Of a stretch of DNA of 64,000 nt, positions 9,143 to 17,802 are shown piece after piece (the stretch's first letter is position 1; each line of letters begins with the position of its first letter). The position numbers and the translations under genes are program-made. The stretch covers positions 1 to 64,000 of the forward strand of contig CAVYEW010000014.1 of assembly GCA_963767645.1 (NCBI GenBank), read 5' to 3'. Origin of the DNA: DATFDN01 sp963767645 (lineage in GTDB: Bacteria > Pseudomonadota > Alphaproteobacteria > Acetobacterales > Acetobacteraceae). The notes under the pieces were generated by a model. That model saw only the letters and a list, made by a program, of their open reading frames with translations, was not told the origin of the DNA and ran no database searches.

Positions 9143-10984
9143 TTACTGCTGACTTGGCTGCTGCCTCAACGCGAACACCCAGACGACGCCGCCCTGCGGC
9201 ACATCGGGGTTGATTTTCATGCCCGCCTTCGCCAGCCCGTCCTGGATCCGCTGGGCGTCAACGCCCCATCCCGACTGCACTGCGATATACTCCGTCCCGT
9301 CCACCTCGAAGGCGACCGGCATGGCCATGATGCCGGAATTGGTCGTCTGCTCCCACAGCACCTTTCCGGTCTTGGCATCGAAAGCACGGAATTTGCGATC
9401 GTTGGTGCCGCCCACGAAGACCAAGCCGCCGGCCGTGGACAGGGTAGAGGCGAAGAGCTGACTGTTCTTGAACGGATGCGCCCACACCTGCTTGCCGGTC
9501 GCCGGATCCCAGGCCTGCAAGTCGCCGATATTGGTGCCCTGCGGCTCCAGGTTGCTCATGTCGGGATTGGCGCCCAGCCAGAGCTGGCCGGGAACGAGAG
9601 TCTTTTTCTCCCCTTCCATCTGCTGGCACATGCCGTTGTTGGAAGGAATATAGACCAGGTGCGTCTGGTCGCTGTAGGTGGCCGACGGCCAATCTTTGCC
9701 GCCCCAGAGCGAGGGACAGAACGAGACCACCTTGCCGACCACCGGAGTGTGCTCCGGATCATAGGTCGGCCGGCCGGTCTTCGGGTCCACGCTCGTGAAC
9801 ACGTTCTGGCCGACGAAGGGCTTGCCGGAGACGTACTGGATGTTGCCGTCGTCGTTCTGCTTCAGCACCCATAGGTAGCCGTCGCGCGCGGGATGAACCA
9901 GCGCGTCGAAGGTCTGCCCGTCCTTGTTCATGTTGACCAGCATGGGCGGGTCGATTTCGTCCCAGTCCCACGAATCGCTCTGGTGATACTGGTGATGGCC
10001 CATGATCTTGCCGTTGTCGGGATCCAACGCAAGCACGGAGCTGGTATAGAGATTGTCGCCCGGATGCAGCTCGGCAGGCCAGGGGGAGGCATTGCCGATG
10101 CCCCAGTAGGCCAAGTGCCGCTTCGGATCATAGTTGCCGGTGATCCAGACCGATCCCCCGCCCGTCTTCCAGGCGTCGTTCTTCCAGGTGTCGTGTCCCG
10201 GCTCGCCCGGGCCAGGAATGGTGTACGTCTTCCACAATTCCTTTCCGGAGTCGGCGTCATAAGCGGCGATGAAGCCGCGCACGCCGAACTCTCCGCCGGA
10301 GATGCCGACCATCACCTTGCCGTTCACCACCAGCGGCTCGAGCGTCATGTACTCGCCCCGCCTGTAGTCTCCTACCTTGGTCTTCCAAACTTCCTTGCCG
10401 GTCTTGGCGTCAAGCGCGATTAGGATGCCGTCGACGCTGGACAGGAGCAGCTTGTCCTGCCACATCCCTACGCCCCGGTTGGTCGGGTGCAGCTGGAACA
10501 GATCCTCGGGTAACGGGTGCTTGTAGCGCCACTTCAACTCGCCGGTCTTGGCATCGAGGGCGAGGACCTGCGCATAGGGCGTGGTCACGAACATCACGCC
10601 GTTGTTCACCATCGGCGGCGCCTCGTGGCCTTCCACAACGCCGGTGGAGAAGGTCCATACCGGTACCAGGTTCTGCACATTGGTGGCGTTGATCTGGTCG
10701 AGCGGGCTGAATCCGTGCCCGTCATAAGTGCGACGGTAGAGCAGCCAGTTGTCCGGCTCCGGATTTTCCAGCCGCTGCTGCGTGACGGGGCTGTAGTTGC
10801 TTATCCCCTGCGCGGCCTGAAGCGCCTGTCCCTCCGTTCGCTGCCCCTGCGCCTGCTGTCCCTGCGCCTGCTGTTCCTGCGGCTGCTGCGCCTGTGTCTG
10901 CTGGGCCTGCACCGCGCCGTACCATACAGCGGATAATAGACTTGCGGCGAACGCCATCTGAATGCTTCTGCCCACGCGAGCCAT
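9143..10984 (-). CDS. PQQ-dependent dehydrogenase (quinoprotein beta-propeller), periplasmic
   Basis: A 613-residue quinoprotein. Repeated tryptophan-docking motifs mark the eight-bladed propeller: ALDAKTGELKWRYK, ALDAKTGKEVWKTK, AYDADSGKELWKTY, AWDPATGKQVWAHP, AFDAKTGKVLWEQT. The N-terminus has a signal peptide ending near VQAQQ, then an unusual Gln-rich stretch (about residues 25-60) built from QxQQ repeats. The ATG at 10984 is chosen because GGGAGGAAAA precedes it; a longer frame continues upstream without such a site. A C-terminal cytochrome c domain is absent, so electrons must leave through another protein, and the Rieske gene 64 bases upstream is the obvious candidate. The substrate is probably an alcohol or sugar; whether Ca2+ or a lanthanide binds cannot be told from what I can align by eye. 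Confidence 0.9.
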   Translation of the reverse strand: MARVGRSIQMAFAASLLSAVWYGAVQAQQTQAQQPQEQQAQGQQAQGQRTEGQALQAAQGISNYSPVTQQRLENPEPDNWLLYRRTYDGHGFSPLDQINATNVQNLVPVWTFSTGVVEGHEAPPMVNNGVMFVTTPYAQVLALDAKTGELKWRYKHPLPEDLFQLHPTNRGVGMWQDKLLLSSVDGILIALDAKTGKEVWKTKVGDYRRGEYMTLEPLVVNGKVMVGISGGEFGVRGFIAAYDADSGKELWKTYTIPGPGEPGHDTWKNDAWKTGGGSVWITGNYDPKRHLAYWGIGNASPWPAELHPGDNLYTSSVLALDPDNGKIMGHHQYHQSDSWDWDEIDPPMLVNMNKDGQTFDALVHPARDGYLWVLKQNDDGNIQYVSGKPFVGQNVFTSVDPKTGRPTYDPEHTPVVGKVVSFCPSLWGGKDWPSATYSDQTHLVYIPSNNGMCQQMEGEKKTLVPGQLWLGANPDMSNLEPQGTNIGDLQAWDPATGKQVWAHPFKNSQLFASTLSTAGGLVFVGGTNDRKFRAFDAKTGKVLWEQTTNSGIMAMPVAFEVDGTEYIAVQSGWGVDAQRIQDGLAKAGMKINPDVPQGGVVWVFALRQQPSQQ

Positions 10985-11048
10985 CGGTTTTCCTCCCTCG
11001 TTGTTTCGGGCCATTGCCCCGTCTCCGGATGTGGCGATCAGTATGCTC

Positions 11049-11696
11049 TCACCCCATTCCCGGTTTCTCTCCGCCCACCCGTTCGGAGAACGGGCCAGCG
11101 ATCTGCAGCTCGCTGCCAGCAATGACCAGCGGCAGCGCCGGCAATGGCCGCGGCGCCGGGCCGCTCACCACCTGGCCGCCGTGACGCGGGTCATACGTGG
11201 ATTGGTGACATGGACAACGGAAATCCTTGCTCTCTTCCAGCCATTCGGCGACCGGGCATTGCTGATGGGTGCAGATGGCGGAGTAAGCGACGATGCCATC
11301 GGCGGCATTGGGCGCCTCGCTCGGTGCTATCGTTGCCGGATCAAGCCTCACCATCAGGATCATGTTCAGCCGCGATCCGTCACGGGGAACCTTCTTCTGC
11401 GGGTCGAAGGCCCAGGCCATGAAGGAAGGCTCTCCCGCCTTGAGGTCCGCCGGCTTGATAACCTGGCCTTCGTGGTCGCCATCGAAATAGACCAGCAGAT
11501 CGCCCTTTTGCGGCCGCGCCATGCGCACCGGATCGTCCTCGGTATCAGCGCGGCCGGGGCGGGACAGGCCCATCGTCGCCGCGGCCAAGCAGCCGCAGAG
11601 CACCGCCCGGCGAGCCGTGCCTTCCGCTCTGCGCGGCGCGGGCACTGTTTCGCCCGCCGCATCCGCGCTTCTGGTTACGTGCGAAGCTGGAGCCAT
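11049..11696 (-). CDS. Rieske [2Fe-2S] protein with Tat-type leader
   Basis: A 215-residue Rieske protein. The two cluster-binding boxes are canonical: CTHQQC and CPCHQSTYDPRHGGQ, supplying the two Cys and two His ligands plus the stabilising disulfide cysteines, followed by GPAPRPLPALPLV. The N-terminus carries ARRAVLCGCLAAATMGL, a twin-arginine-like leader or anchor, so it should face the periplasm. It resembles the iron-sulfur subunit of cytochrome bc1, but no cytochrome b or c1 gene is nearby. Lying directly upstream of the PQQ dehydrogenase suggests it is that enzyme's dedicated electron carrier. GGAGGTAA about nine bases before the ATG supports the start. Confidence 0.9.
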   Translation of the reverse strand: MAPASHVTRSADAAGETVPAPRRAEGTARRAVLCGCLAAATMGLSRPGRADTEDDPVRMARPQKGDLLVYFDGDHEGQVIKPADLKAGEPSFMAWAFDPQKKVPRDGSRLNMILMVRLDPATIAPSEAPNAADGIVAYSAICTHQQCPVAEWLEESKDFRCPCHQSTYDPRHGGQVVSGPAPRPLPALPLVIAGSELQIAGPFSERVGGEKPGMG

Positions 11697-11788
11697 CCGC
11701 TCCGTTACCTCCCGCGCAATCTGTTGGTTTGCTGCTGATCTAGGGAAACGTTAGGCGACACGAGCAAAACCCGTCAAGCGCCGGGGCG

Positions 11789-12049
11789 TCACTTCCCCTC
11801 GGTCTCGATCCTCGCCTTGCCTTGCTGGTTCAGCTCCTTGGCCAGCGGCGGCTGCTGGGTCGAGGTCGTCGCCTGCGTCGTCGTTGCCGAAGGCGTCGGC
11901 TGCGGGACCGATGTCTGACTTCCGCCCGGCGCCTTGGTCAGCTTCTCCGCCTGAGCCTTTTCCTGGGGGTTCGTCCCTTGCTGCGCGGAGGCCGCCGTGG
12001 CGGCCAGCAGCGGGGCGATCGCAAGGCCAGCGATGAGCGATCTTCTCAT
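11789..12049 (-). CDS. Small exported Thr/Gln/Pro-rich protein
   Basis: An 86-residue protein beginning MRRSLIAGLAIAPLLAATAA with a predicted cleavage after ASA at about residue 22. The mature segment is low in complexity (SATTTQATTSTQQPPLA) and ends with a charged patch. It has no cysteine or metal motif. GGAGGA five bases before the ATG supports the start. It lies between pepN and the Rieske gene on the same strand, and parallels the other small exported protein at 6000-6311 at the far end of the redox cluster. I do not recognise a family; a structural or chaperone-like accessory of the periplasmic dehydrogenases is only a guess. Confidence 0.65.
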   Translation of the reverse strand: MRRSLIAGLAIAPLLAATAASAQQGTNPQEKAQAEKLTKAPGGSQTSVPQPTPSATTTQATTSTQQPPLAKELNQQGKARIETEGK

Positions 12050-12084
12050 TACAATCCTCCCTGACATCCTGAGCCTGCACCAGC

Positions 12085-14694
12085 TTAGGCCTGGAGGCAA
12101 CGCCCCACCATTTCCTGCGTGTTCCTCGACAAGCCCGGCTCTGCGAGGATGCGGCGCAGCTCCGCTTGCATCAGGGCGCCGCGCGCTTGGTCGAGACGGC
12201 GCCATTGACCCAGCGGTGAGGAGATGCGCGCCGCCACCTGCGGGTTCATCGGGTCCAGCCGAAGGATGATGTCGGCGAGGAATCGATAGCCCTCGCCTGA
12301 GGCGTCGTGGAATCGCACCTGGTTGGCGGCGAAGCTCCCGGCCAGCGCGCGCACCCGGTTCGGGTTGCGGAGGTCGAAGTCGGGGTGCGCCGACAGGGCG
12401 CGCACCGTCTGGACGGTGCCGGGCAGAGGCGAGAGCGCCTGGATGCCGAACCACTTGTCCAGTACCAGCGCGTCGTGGCGCCATGCCGCATGGAACGAGG
12501 CAAGCGCCGAAGATCGCTCCTCACAGTCGGTCGCGCACAACGCCGCCAACGCCGCCAATACATCGGTCATGTTGGCCGGGCCGTCGAACTGCGCCTTGGC
12601 ACGACGTACACCGTCCGCGTTCCCATCCGCCGCGAGATAGGCGAGGCACGCATTGCGCAGCGCGCGCCGGCCGATCGCCGCGCCGTCGATGCGGTAGGGT
12701 CCGGGATCGCTCAGCCGCTCATAGGTCGCCGCCAGCCGCTCGCGCAACGCGGTTGCGATGGCAATTCGCGCTGTCTGACGCGCCGCGTGGATCGCTTCGA
12801 CCGCCGCCACCTCCATCTGGTCGAACAGGAACGACTCGGATGGCAAGATCAGCGCCTCGCCGGCGAAGGCATGATCCTCCTCGGCGCGGTCGAACGCGGC
12901 GGCCATCGCCTCGATCAGCCCCGGCGCGATGTCACGCCGCTGCCCTGATACCATTTCCAGCAGCACGGCGGTCGCGTATTGCTGGCCGGAGTCCCAGCGC
13001 ACGAACGGATCGGTGTCATGCGCGGCGAGCAGGCGGAGCTGATCCTGCGTCATGCCGCGCAGCCGCACCGGGGCGGAAAAGCCGCGCAGCAGAGACGGAA
13101 CCGGACGGGCAGGGAGGTCGTCGAAGTCGAAGACCTGTGCGGCTTCGGTGAGAAGAAGCACGCGCGTGGGCGCGATCTCGCGCCCGTCGGGAGCAAGAAG
13201 CCCCGCGGCGACCGGTATCACCTGCGGTTGCTTCTCGTTCTGGTTCGGCGTCGGCGCGGTGTGCTGGCGCAGGCTCAGCCGATAGCGGCGGGTGGCGGCG
13301 TCGTAGTCGTCGGCGACGCTCAGCTCCGGCGTGCCGGCCTGATGATACCAGAGGCGGAAGCGCGACAGGTCGGCGCCGGAGGCGTCCTCCATGCAGCGCA
13401 CGAAATCCTCGATCGTGACCGCCTGGTTGTCGTGGCGCCGGAAGTAGAGATCCATGCCGCGCCGGAAGTTCGCCCGGCCGATGATGGTGGCCATCATGCG
13501 GATCACCTCGGCGCCCTTGTTGTACACCGTCGCGGTGTAGAAATTGTCGATCGCGATGTACTGGTCCGGCTGCACGGGATGCGCCAGCGGGCCGGCATCC
13601 TCGCGGAACTGCGCCGCGCGCAGCACGCGCACATCGGCGATGCGCTTCACCGCACGGCTGCCGCGGTCCATGGTGAACTCCTGGTCGCGATAGACCGTCA
13701 GCCCTTCTTTCAGCGAGAGCTGGAACCAGTCGCGGCAGGTAATGCGGTTGCCGGTCCAGTTGTGGAAATACTCGTGCGCGATGACCGTCTCGATGCCTTC
13801 GTAGTCGCCGTCGGTCGCCGTCTCCGGCCGGGCCAGCACGTATTTGGTGTTGAAGACGTTCAGCCCCTTGTTCTCCATCGCGCCCATATTGAAGTCGGAA
13901 ACGGCGGCGATGTTGAACACGTCGAGGTCGTATTCGAGGCCGAACACCTCCTCGTCCCAAGCCATCGCCGCCTTCAGCGACCGCATCGCATGCGCGCAGC
14001 TTGCCTCGTCGCCGCGCCGCACCCAGATGCCGAGCGCGACGGGCCGGCCCGATCGCGTCGTGAAGCTGTCCGCGACCTGCACCAGATCGCCGGCGACCAG
14101 CGCGAACAGGTAGCTCGGCTTGGGATGCGGGTCGGTCCAAAGAATGCGGTGCCGGCCGTCGGCCAGCGTCTCGATCGGGCCGGGGTTGCCGTTCGACAGC
14201 ATCACCGGGCAGCTCCCCGCATCGGCGGTAATGGTCACGTCGAAGCGTGCCATCACGTCGGGCCGGTCCGGGAAATAGGTGATGCGCCGGAATCCCTCCG
14301 CCTCGCATTGCGTGAAGAAGCTGCCGTTGGAGAGATAGAGACCGGATAGCTCGGTATTGTCGCGCGGGTTGATGGTCGTCTCGATCTCCAGGACGAAGGC
14401 GTCCGGCGCGTCGGCGATGCTCAGCGTCTCGGGCGAGAGATCATAGCGGTTGGCGCCCAGCGCCTCGCCGTCCAACAGGATGCGTTCGATCGTCTGGCCG
14501 GCGCCGTTGAGGATCAGCGGGGGGTGGCCTGCGGCATTGCGGCGCACAGAAAGACGCGAGCGCACGCGTGTCGCCGTCTCGTGCAGCTCGAACTCCAGCG
14601 CCACGCGATCAACAAGATAGGCGGGCGGCCGGTAATCGGCCAGCCGGGTCACGTGTGCCGGATCGGCGGCGGCGGGCAGGGAGTGGTCGGGCAT
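12085..14694 (-). CDS. pepN: Aminopeptidase N (M1 metallopeptidase)
   Basis: The 869-residue protein is a zinc aminopeptidase of the gammaproteobacterial PepN type, which degrades peptides in the cytoplasm. The exopeptidase signature GAMENKGLNVF is followed by the zinc site HEYFHNWTGNR and the third ligand Glu in LKEGLTVYRDQEF. The N-terminal saddle domain contains QCEAEGFRRITYFPDRPDV, as in the family, and the DUF3458 Ig-like and helical C-terminal domains fill the rest. Length matches PepN (~870-890). The start follows a GAGGAACCGAGG purine run. It is on the same strand as the redox cluster and 35 bases upstream of its first small gene, but a housekeeping role is expected. Confidence 0.96.
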   Translation of the reverse strand: MPDHSLPAAADPAHVTRLADYRPPAYLVDRVALEFELHETATRVRSRLSVRRNAAGHPPLILNGAGQTIERILLDGEALGANRYDLSPETLSIADAPDAFVLEIETTINPRDNTELSGLYLSNGSFFTQCEAEGFRRITYFPDRPDVMARFDVTITADAGSCPVMLSNGNPGPIETLADGRHRILWTDPHPKPSYLFALVAGDLVQVADSFTTRSGRPVALGIWVRRGDEASCAHAMRSLKAAMAWDEEVFGLEYDLDVFNIAAVSDFNMGAMENKGLNVFNTKYVLARPETATDGDYEGIETVIAHEYFHNWTGNRITCRDWFQLSLKEGLTVYRDQEFTMDRGSRAVKRIADVRVLRAAQFREDAGPLAHPVQPDQYIAIDNFYTATVYNKGAEVIRMMATIIGRANFRRGMDLYFRRHDNQAVTIEDFVRCMEDASGADLSRFRLWYHQAGTPELSVADDYDAATRRYRLSLRQHTAPTPNQNEKQPQVIPVAAGLLAPDGREIAPTRVLLLTEAAQVFDFDDLPARPVPSLLRGFSAPVRLRGMTQDQLRLLAAHDTDPFVRWDSGQQYATAVLLEMVSGQRRDIAPGLIEAMAAAFDRAEEDHAFAGEALILPSESFLFDQMEVAAVEAIHAARQTARIAIATALRERLAATYERLSDPGPYRIDGAAIGRRALRNACLAYLAADGNADGVRRAKAQFDGPANMTDVLAALAALCATDCEERSSALASFHAAWRHDALVLDKWFGIQALSPLPGTVQTVRALSAHPDFDLRNPNRVRALAGSFAANQVRFHDASGEGYRFLADIILRLDPMNPQVAARISSPLGQWRRLDQARGALMQAELRRILAEPGLSRNTQEMVGRCLQA

Positions 14695-14777
14695 CCTCGG
14701 TTCCTCGGCGTGGGAGGCCAGCTATAGCCCCGAGGCGCGGGCGGCCGCTATTCTTCCTGCGTGCGGCGGAGGGTGCG

Positions 14778-15632
14778 ATGCAGTCCTGGCGTGTGGGCGA
14801 GGTGACAATCACCAAACTGGTCGAGCTGGAGGCGACGGGCGGCAGCAAGTTCCTGCTGCCCCAGGCGACGCGCGAGGCGATCCTGCCGATCGCGTGGCTG
14901 CGCCCCCACTTCGCCGACGAGGAAGGACGGCTGCGCATGAGCATACACGCCTTCATCGTCGAGACGCCGGCGCAGCGGATCGTGGTCGATACCTGTCTCG
15001 GCAACCACAAGCAGAACCGCCGCATCCCGCACTGGAACAACTTGCAGGGCCCGTTCCTGCGCGATCTCGAAGAGGCCGGCTATCCGCGCGATTCGATCGA
15101 CACCGTGCTCTGCACCCATCTTCACGTCGATCACGTCGGCTGGAACACGATGCTGGTTGATGGACGCTGGATTCCGACCTTCCCGCAGGCGCGCTATCTA
15201 ATGGGCCGCGCGGAATTCGCGCATTGGGCAAGCGATCACGGGCGCGAGGACATGCGCCATGTCCTGGCCGATTCCGTCCTGCCGGTGTACGACGCGGGCT
15301 TGGTCGAGCTGGTCGAGACGGACCATTCCCTCTGCCCCGAGATCAGCCTGGTTCCGACCTTCGGCCATACGCCCGGCCATGTCAGCGTGCGCATCTCCTC
15401 GCGCGGGGAGGAGGCGCTGATCACCGGCGACTTCCTGCATCATCCCTGCCAGATCGCCCATCCGGAATGGTCCTCCACCGCCGATTGGGACCCGGAGCAG
15501 GCGCACCGCACGCGGCTCGGCATGTACCGGGAGCTGGCCGACCGGCCCGTGCTGGTGCTCGGTACACATTTCGCTGGGGCGACGGCAGGGCGGATCGTGC
15601 GCGATGGGGAGGCGTTCCGGCTGGATGCCTGA
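14778..15632 (+). CDS. Metallo-beta-lactamase-fold hydrolase
   Basis: This 284-residue protein has the MBL signature CTHLHVDHVGW (HxHxDH, about residues 113-123), the later histidine in TFGHTPGHVSV, the bridging Asp in ITGDFLHHP, and the final His in LGTHFAG. It belongs to the MBL-fold group seen as quorum-lactonase-like or methyl parathion hydrolase-like enzymes, but no substrate can be named. No signal peptide is seen. The ATG has GGAGGG four bases upstream; the longer upstream frame overlaps the pepN promoter and is not credible. The gene is divergent from pepN, and its stop overlaps a candidate ATG for the following CocE-type hydrolase. Confidence 0.85.
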   Translation: MQSWRVGEVTITKLVELEATGGSKFLLPQATREAILPIAWLRPHFADEEGRLRMSIHAFIVETPAQRIVVDTCLGNHKQNRRIPHWNNLQGPFLRDLEEAGYPRDSIDTVLCTHLHVDHVGWNTMLVDGRWIPTFPQARYLMGRAEFAHWASDHGREDMRHVLADSVLPVYDAGLVELVETDHSLCPEISLVPTFGHTPGHVSVRISSRGEEALITGDFLHHPCQIAHPEWSSTADWDPEQAHRTRLGMYRELADRPVLVLGTHFAGATAGRIVRDGEAFRLDA

Positions 15633-17724
15633 TCGCGACCCTTCCCCCAACCCCCTCCCGCAAGGCTTGTCCTCGGGCCAGCCCTTGGCCGGACCCGTGG
15701 GGGAGGGGGCTGTTTCTTCTCCCCCTCCCCTTGCGGGAGGGGGCCGGGGGGAGGGGGCCGTCCGAGAGATCGAGAACACCTGGATTCCCCTCGCCGACGG
15801 CACGCGGTTGGCGGCGCGTCTCTGGCTGCCGGTCTCATCCGCCCCGGTCCCGGCGATCCTTGAATACCTCCCGTACCGCAAGCGCGACGGCACCTATGAC
15901 CGCGACGCGCTGACCCACCCGTGGTTCGCCGCGCATGGCTACGCCGGGGTGCGGGTCGATCTGCGCGGCAGCGGCGAGTCCGACGGGGTGCTGCTCGACG
16001 AGTATTCCGCGCAGGAGCTTGCCGACGCGCTGGAGGTGATCGCCTGGATCGCGCGCCAGGACTGGTGCTCGGGCGCGGTCGGCATGATGGGCATTTCCTG
16101 GGGCGGCTTCAACGCGCTGCAGGTGGCCGCGCTCCGCCCGCCGGCGCTGCGGGCGATCATCACCATCTGCTCCACCGACGACCGCTACGCCGACGACGTG
16201 CATTACATGGGCGGCGCGCTGCTCGACTCGAATTTCGGCTGGGCCTGCGTGCTCACCGCCATCTTGGCGTTCCCGCCCGATCCGGCGACGGTGGGCGCGC
16301 GGTGGCGGGAGATGTGGCGCGAGCGGCTGGAGGCGATGCCGTTCTTCGTGGCGCCCTGGCTCCGCCATCAACGGCGCGATGCCTACTGGCGGCACGGCTC
16401 GGTGTGCGAGGACTGGGACGCGATCACCTGCCCGGTTTTCGCCGTCGGCGGCTGGACCGACGCCTACACCAACGCCATTCCCCGCCTGCTCGAGAATCTC
16501 CGCGTGCCGCGTCAGGGTCTGATCGGGCCCTGGGCGCACAAATATCCGCATTTCGGCGTGCCCGGACCGGCTGTGGGCTTCCTGCAGGAGGCGAAGCTTT
16601 GGTGGGACCGCTGGCTGAAGGGCGAGGGCGGCGGCGCGGCTCCATTGCTGCGGGCCTGGATGCTGGAAAGCGTGCGTCCCGCGCCGATGTACCGGGAACG
16701 GCCCGGCCGCTGGATCGCCGAGCCGTCCTGGCCGCCGCGATCGGTAACGCCCCGCCGTCTGTTCCTGAAGGGTGGAACGCTGTCGGCCACTTCTGGCGAG
16801 ACGGCGCCGATCGCGGTTTGCACGCCGCAGAGCCTCGGCGCCGTGGGCGGCAGCTGGTGCCCGTTCGGCCTGACCCCGGACGACGCCGACGACCAGCGTG
16901 AGGACGACGCGCTCTCGATCGTCTGGGACAGCGCCTCGCTCGACGAGCGGCTGGAAATCCTGGGCGCCCCGGAGCTGGAGCTGGAGATCGCCTGCGACGC
17001 GCCGCAGGCGAACCTGATCGCCCGGTTGTGCGACGTGCATCCGGACGGGGCGAGCCTGCGGGTGAGCTACGGCGTGCTCAACCTCACGCATCGCGACGGA
17101 CATGCCGAGCCCTCGCCGCTGGAGCCGGGGCGCCGTTATTCCGTGCGGATCAAGCTCAACGACGTCGCTTTCGCATTCCCCCCTGGCCATCGCATCCGGC
17201 TGGCGCTGTCCACCACCTATTGGCCGATCGTCTGGCCCGCGCCTCAGGCGGCGACCGTCACGGTCTCCTCGGGCAGTCTGGTGCTGCCGGCGCGGGCGCC
17301 GCGCGCCGAGGACGCCTCGGTGCGCCTGCCGCCGCCCGAGGCTGCGCCGCCCGCGCGCAAGACGGTCCTGCGCGAGGGCGCTTCGGTCCGCGAGGCCGGG
17401 CGCGACATCGGCACGGGCGAGCGGTTCTGGCGGGCCGTGGAGGCGCCGAGCCGCGTGCGCATCGAGGCGATCGGGACCGAGATCGAGGTAGAGTCCGGCA
17501 CGGAATACCGCATCCGCGACGACGACCCGCTGAGTGCGCGGATGGAGATGGTGCGGCTGCACAGCGTGCGGCGTGGGGCGATCGAGACCCGGATGCGGCT
17601 GCATGCGATGATGCAGGGGACAGGGACGGAGTTCGTCGTGGAGGCAAGGCTTGAGGCGTTCGAGGGCGAGACGCTAGTGTGCCGGCGCGACTGGCGGGAG
17701 GCGATCAGGCGCGACCTGGCGTGA
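15625..17724 (+). CDS. CocE/NonD family alpha/beta hydrolase (X-Pro dipeptidyl-peptidase S15 type), start uncertain
   Basis: A serine hydrolase related to cocaine esterase and S15 peptidases. The S15 domain begins at ENTWIPLADGTRLAARLWLP. The nucleophile is in MMGISWGGFNAL, the acid in AVGGWTDAYTNA and the histidine in IGPWAHKYPHFG. A C-terminal jelly-roll domain (from about LDERLEILGAPELELEI) completes the family architecture. Only the first ~45 residues are suspect: they are encoded by a GC-rich palindromic repeat and resemble no protein domain. The ATG at 15625 overlaps the preceding stop (ATGCCTGA), allowing translational coupling; GTG 15697 inside the repeat is an alternative. No start codon exists after the repeat and before the domain. 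Substrate unknown. Confidence 0.82.
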   Translation: MPDRDPSPNPLPQGLSSGQPLAGPVGEGAVSSPPPLAGGGRGEGAVREIENTWIPLADGTRLAARLWLPVSSAPVPAILEYLPYRKRDGTYDRDALTHPWFAAHGYAGVRVDLRGSGESDGVLLDEYSAQELADALEVIAWIARQDWCSGAVGMMGISWGGFNALQVAALRPPALRAIITICSTDDRYADDVHYMGGALLDSNFGWACVLTAILAFPPDPATVGARWREMWRERLEAMPFFVAPWLRHQRRDAYWRHGSVCEDWDAITCPVFAVGGWTDAYTNAIPRLLENLRVPRQGLIGPWAHKYPHFGVPGPAVGFLQEAKLWWDRWLKGEGGGAAPLLRAWMLESVRPAPMYRERPGRWIAEPSWPPRSVTPRRLFLKGGTLSATSGETAPIAVCTPQSLGAVGGSWCPFGLTPDDADDQREDDALSIVWDSASLDERLEILGAPELELEIACDAPQANLIARLCDVHPDGASLRVSYGVLNLTHRDGHAEPSPLEPGRRYSVRIKLNDVAFAFPPGHRIRLALSTTYWPIVWPAPQAATVTVSSGSLVLPARAPRAEDASVRLPPPEAAPPARKTVLREGASVREAGRDIGTGERFWRAVEAPSRVRIEAIGTEIEVESGTEYRIRDDDPLSARMEMVRLHSVRRGAIETRMRLHAMMQGTGTEFVVEARLEAFEGETLVCRRDWREAIRRDLA
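15644..15758. repeat. Dispersed GC-rich palindromic repeat
   Basis: The segment consists of alternating CCCCCTCC-type and GGGGGAGG-type blocks that can fold back on each other (for example CCCCTCCC near 15651 with GGGAGGGG near 15727). This is the look of dispersed intergenic repeats in high-GC alphaproteobacteria. It sits between two genes but is readable in frame with the downstream hydrolase. Confidence 0.6.
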
Positions 17725-17802
17725 TGCGGCGGGGGCGGGATGCCAGCGGCCGTAAAATCCTAGACGTTATCTGGAACAATCCAGCCCGGCAGCCGCCGCT
17801 AT

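Noticed and set aside
12979..14349. A 456-residue plus-strand frame opposite pepN
   Set aside because: Shadow of the aminopeptidase gene with no recognisable domain and no ribosome site.
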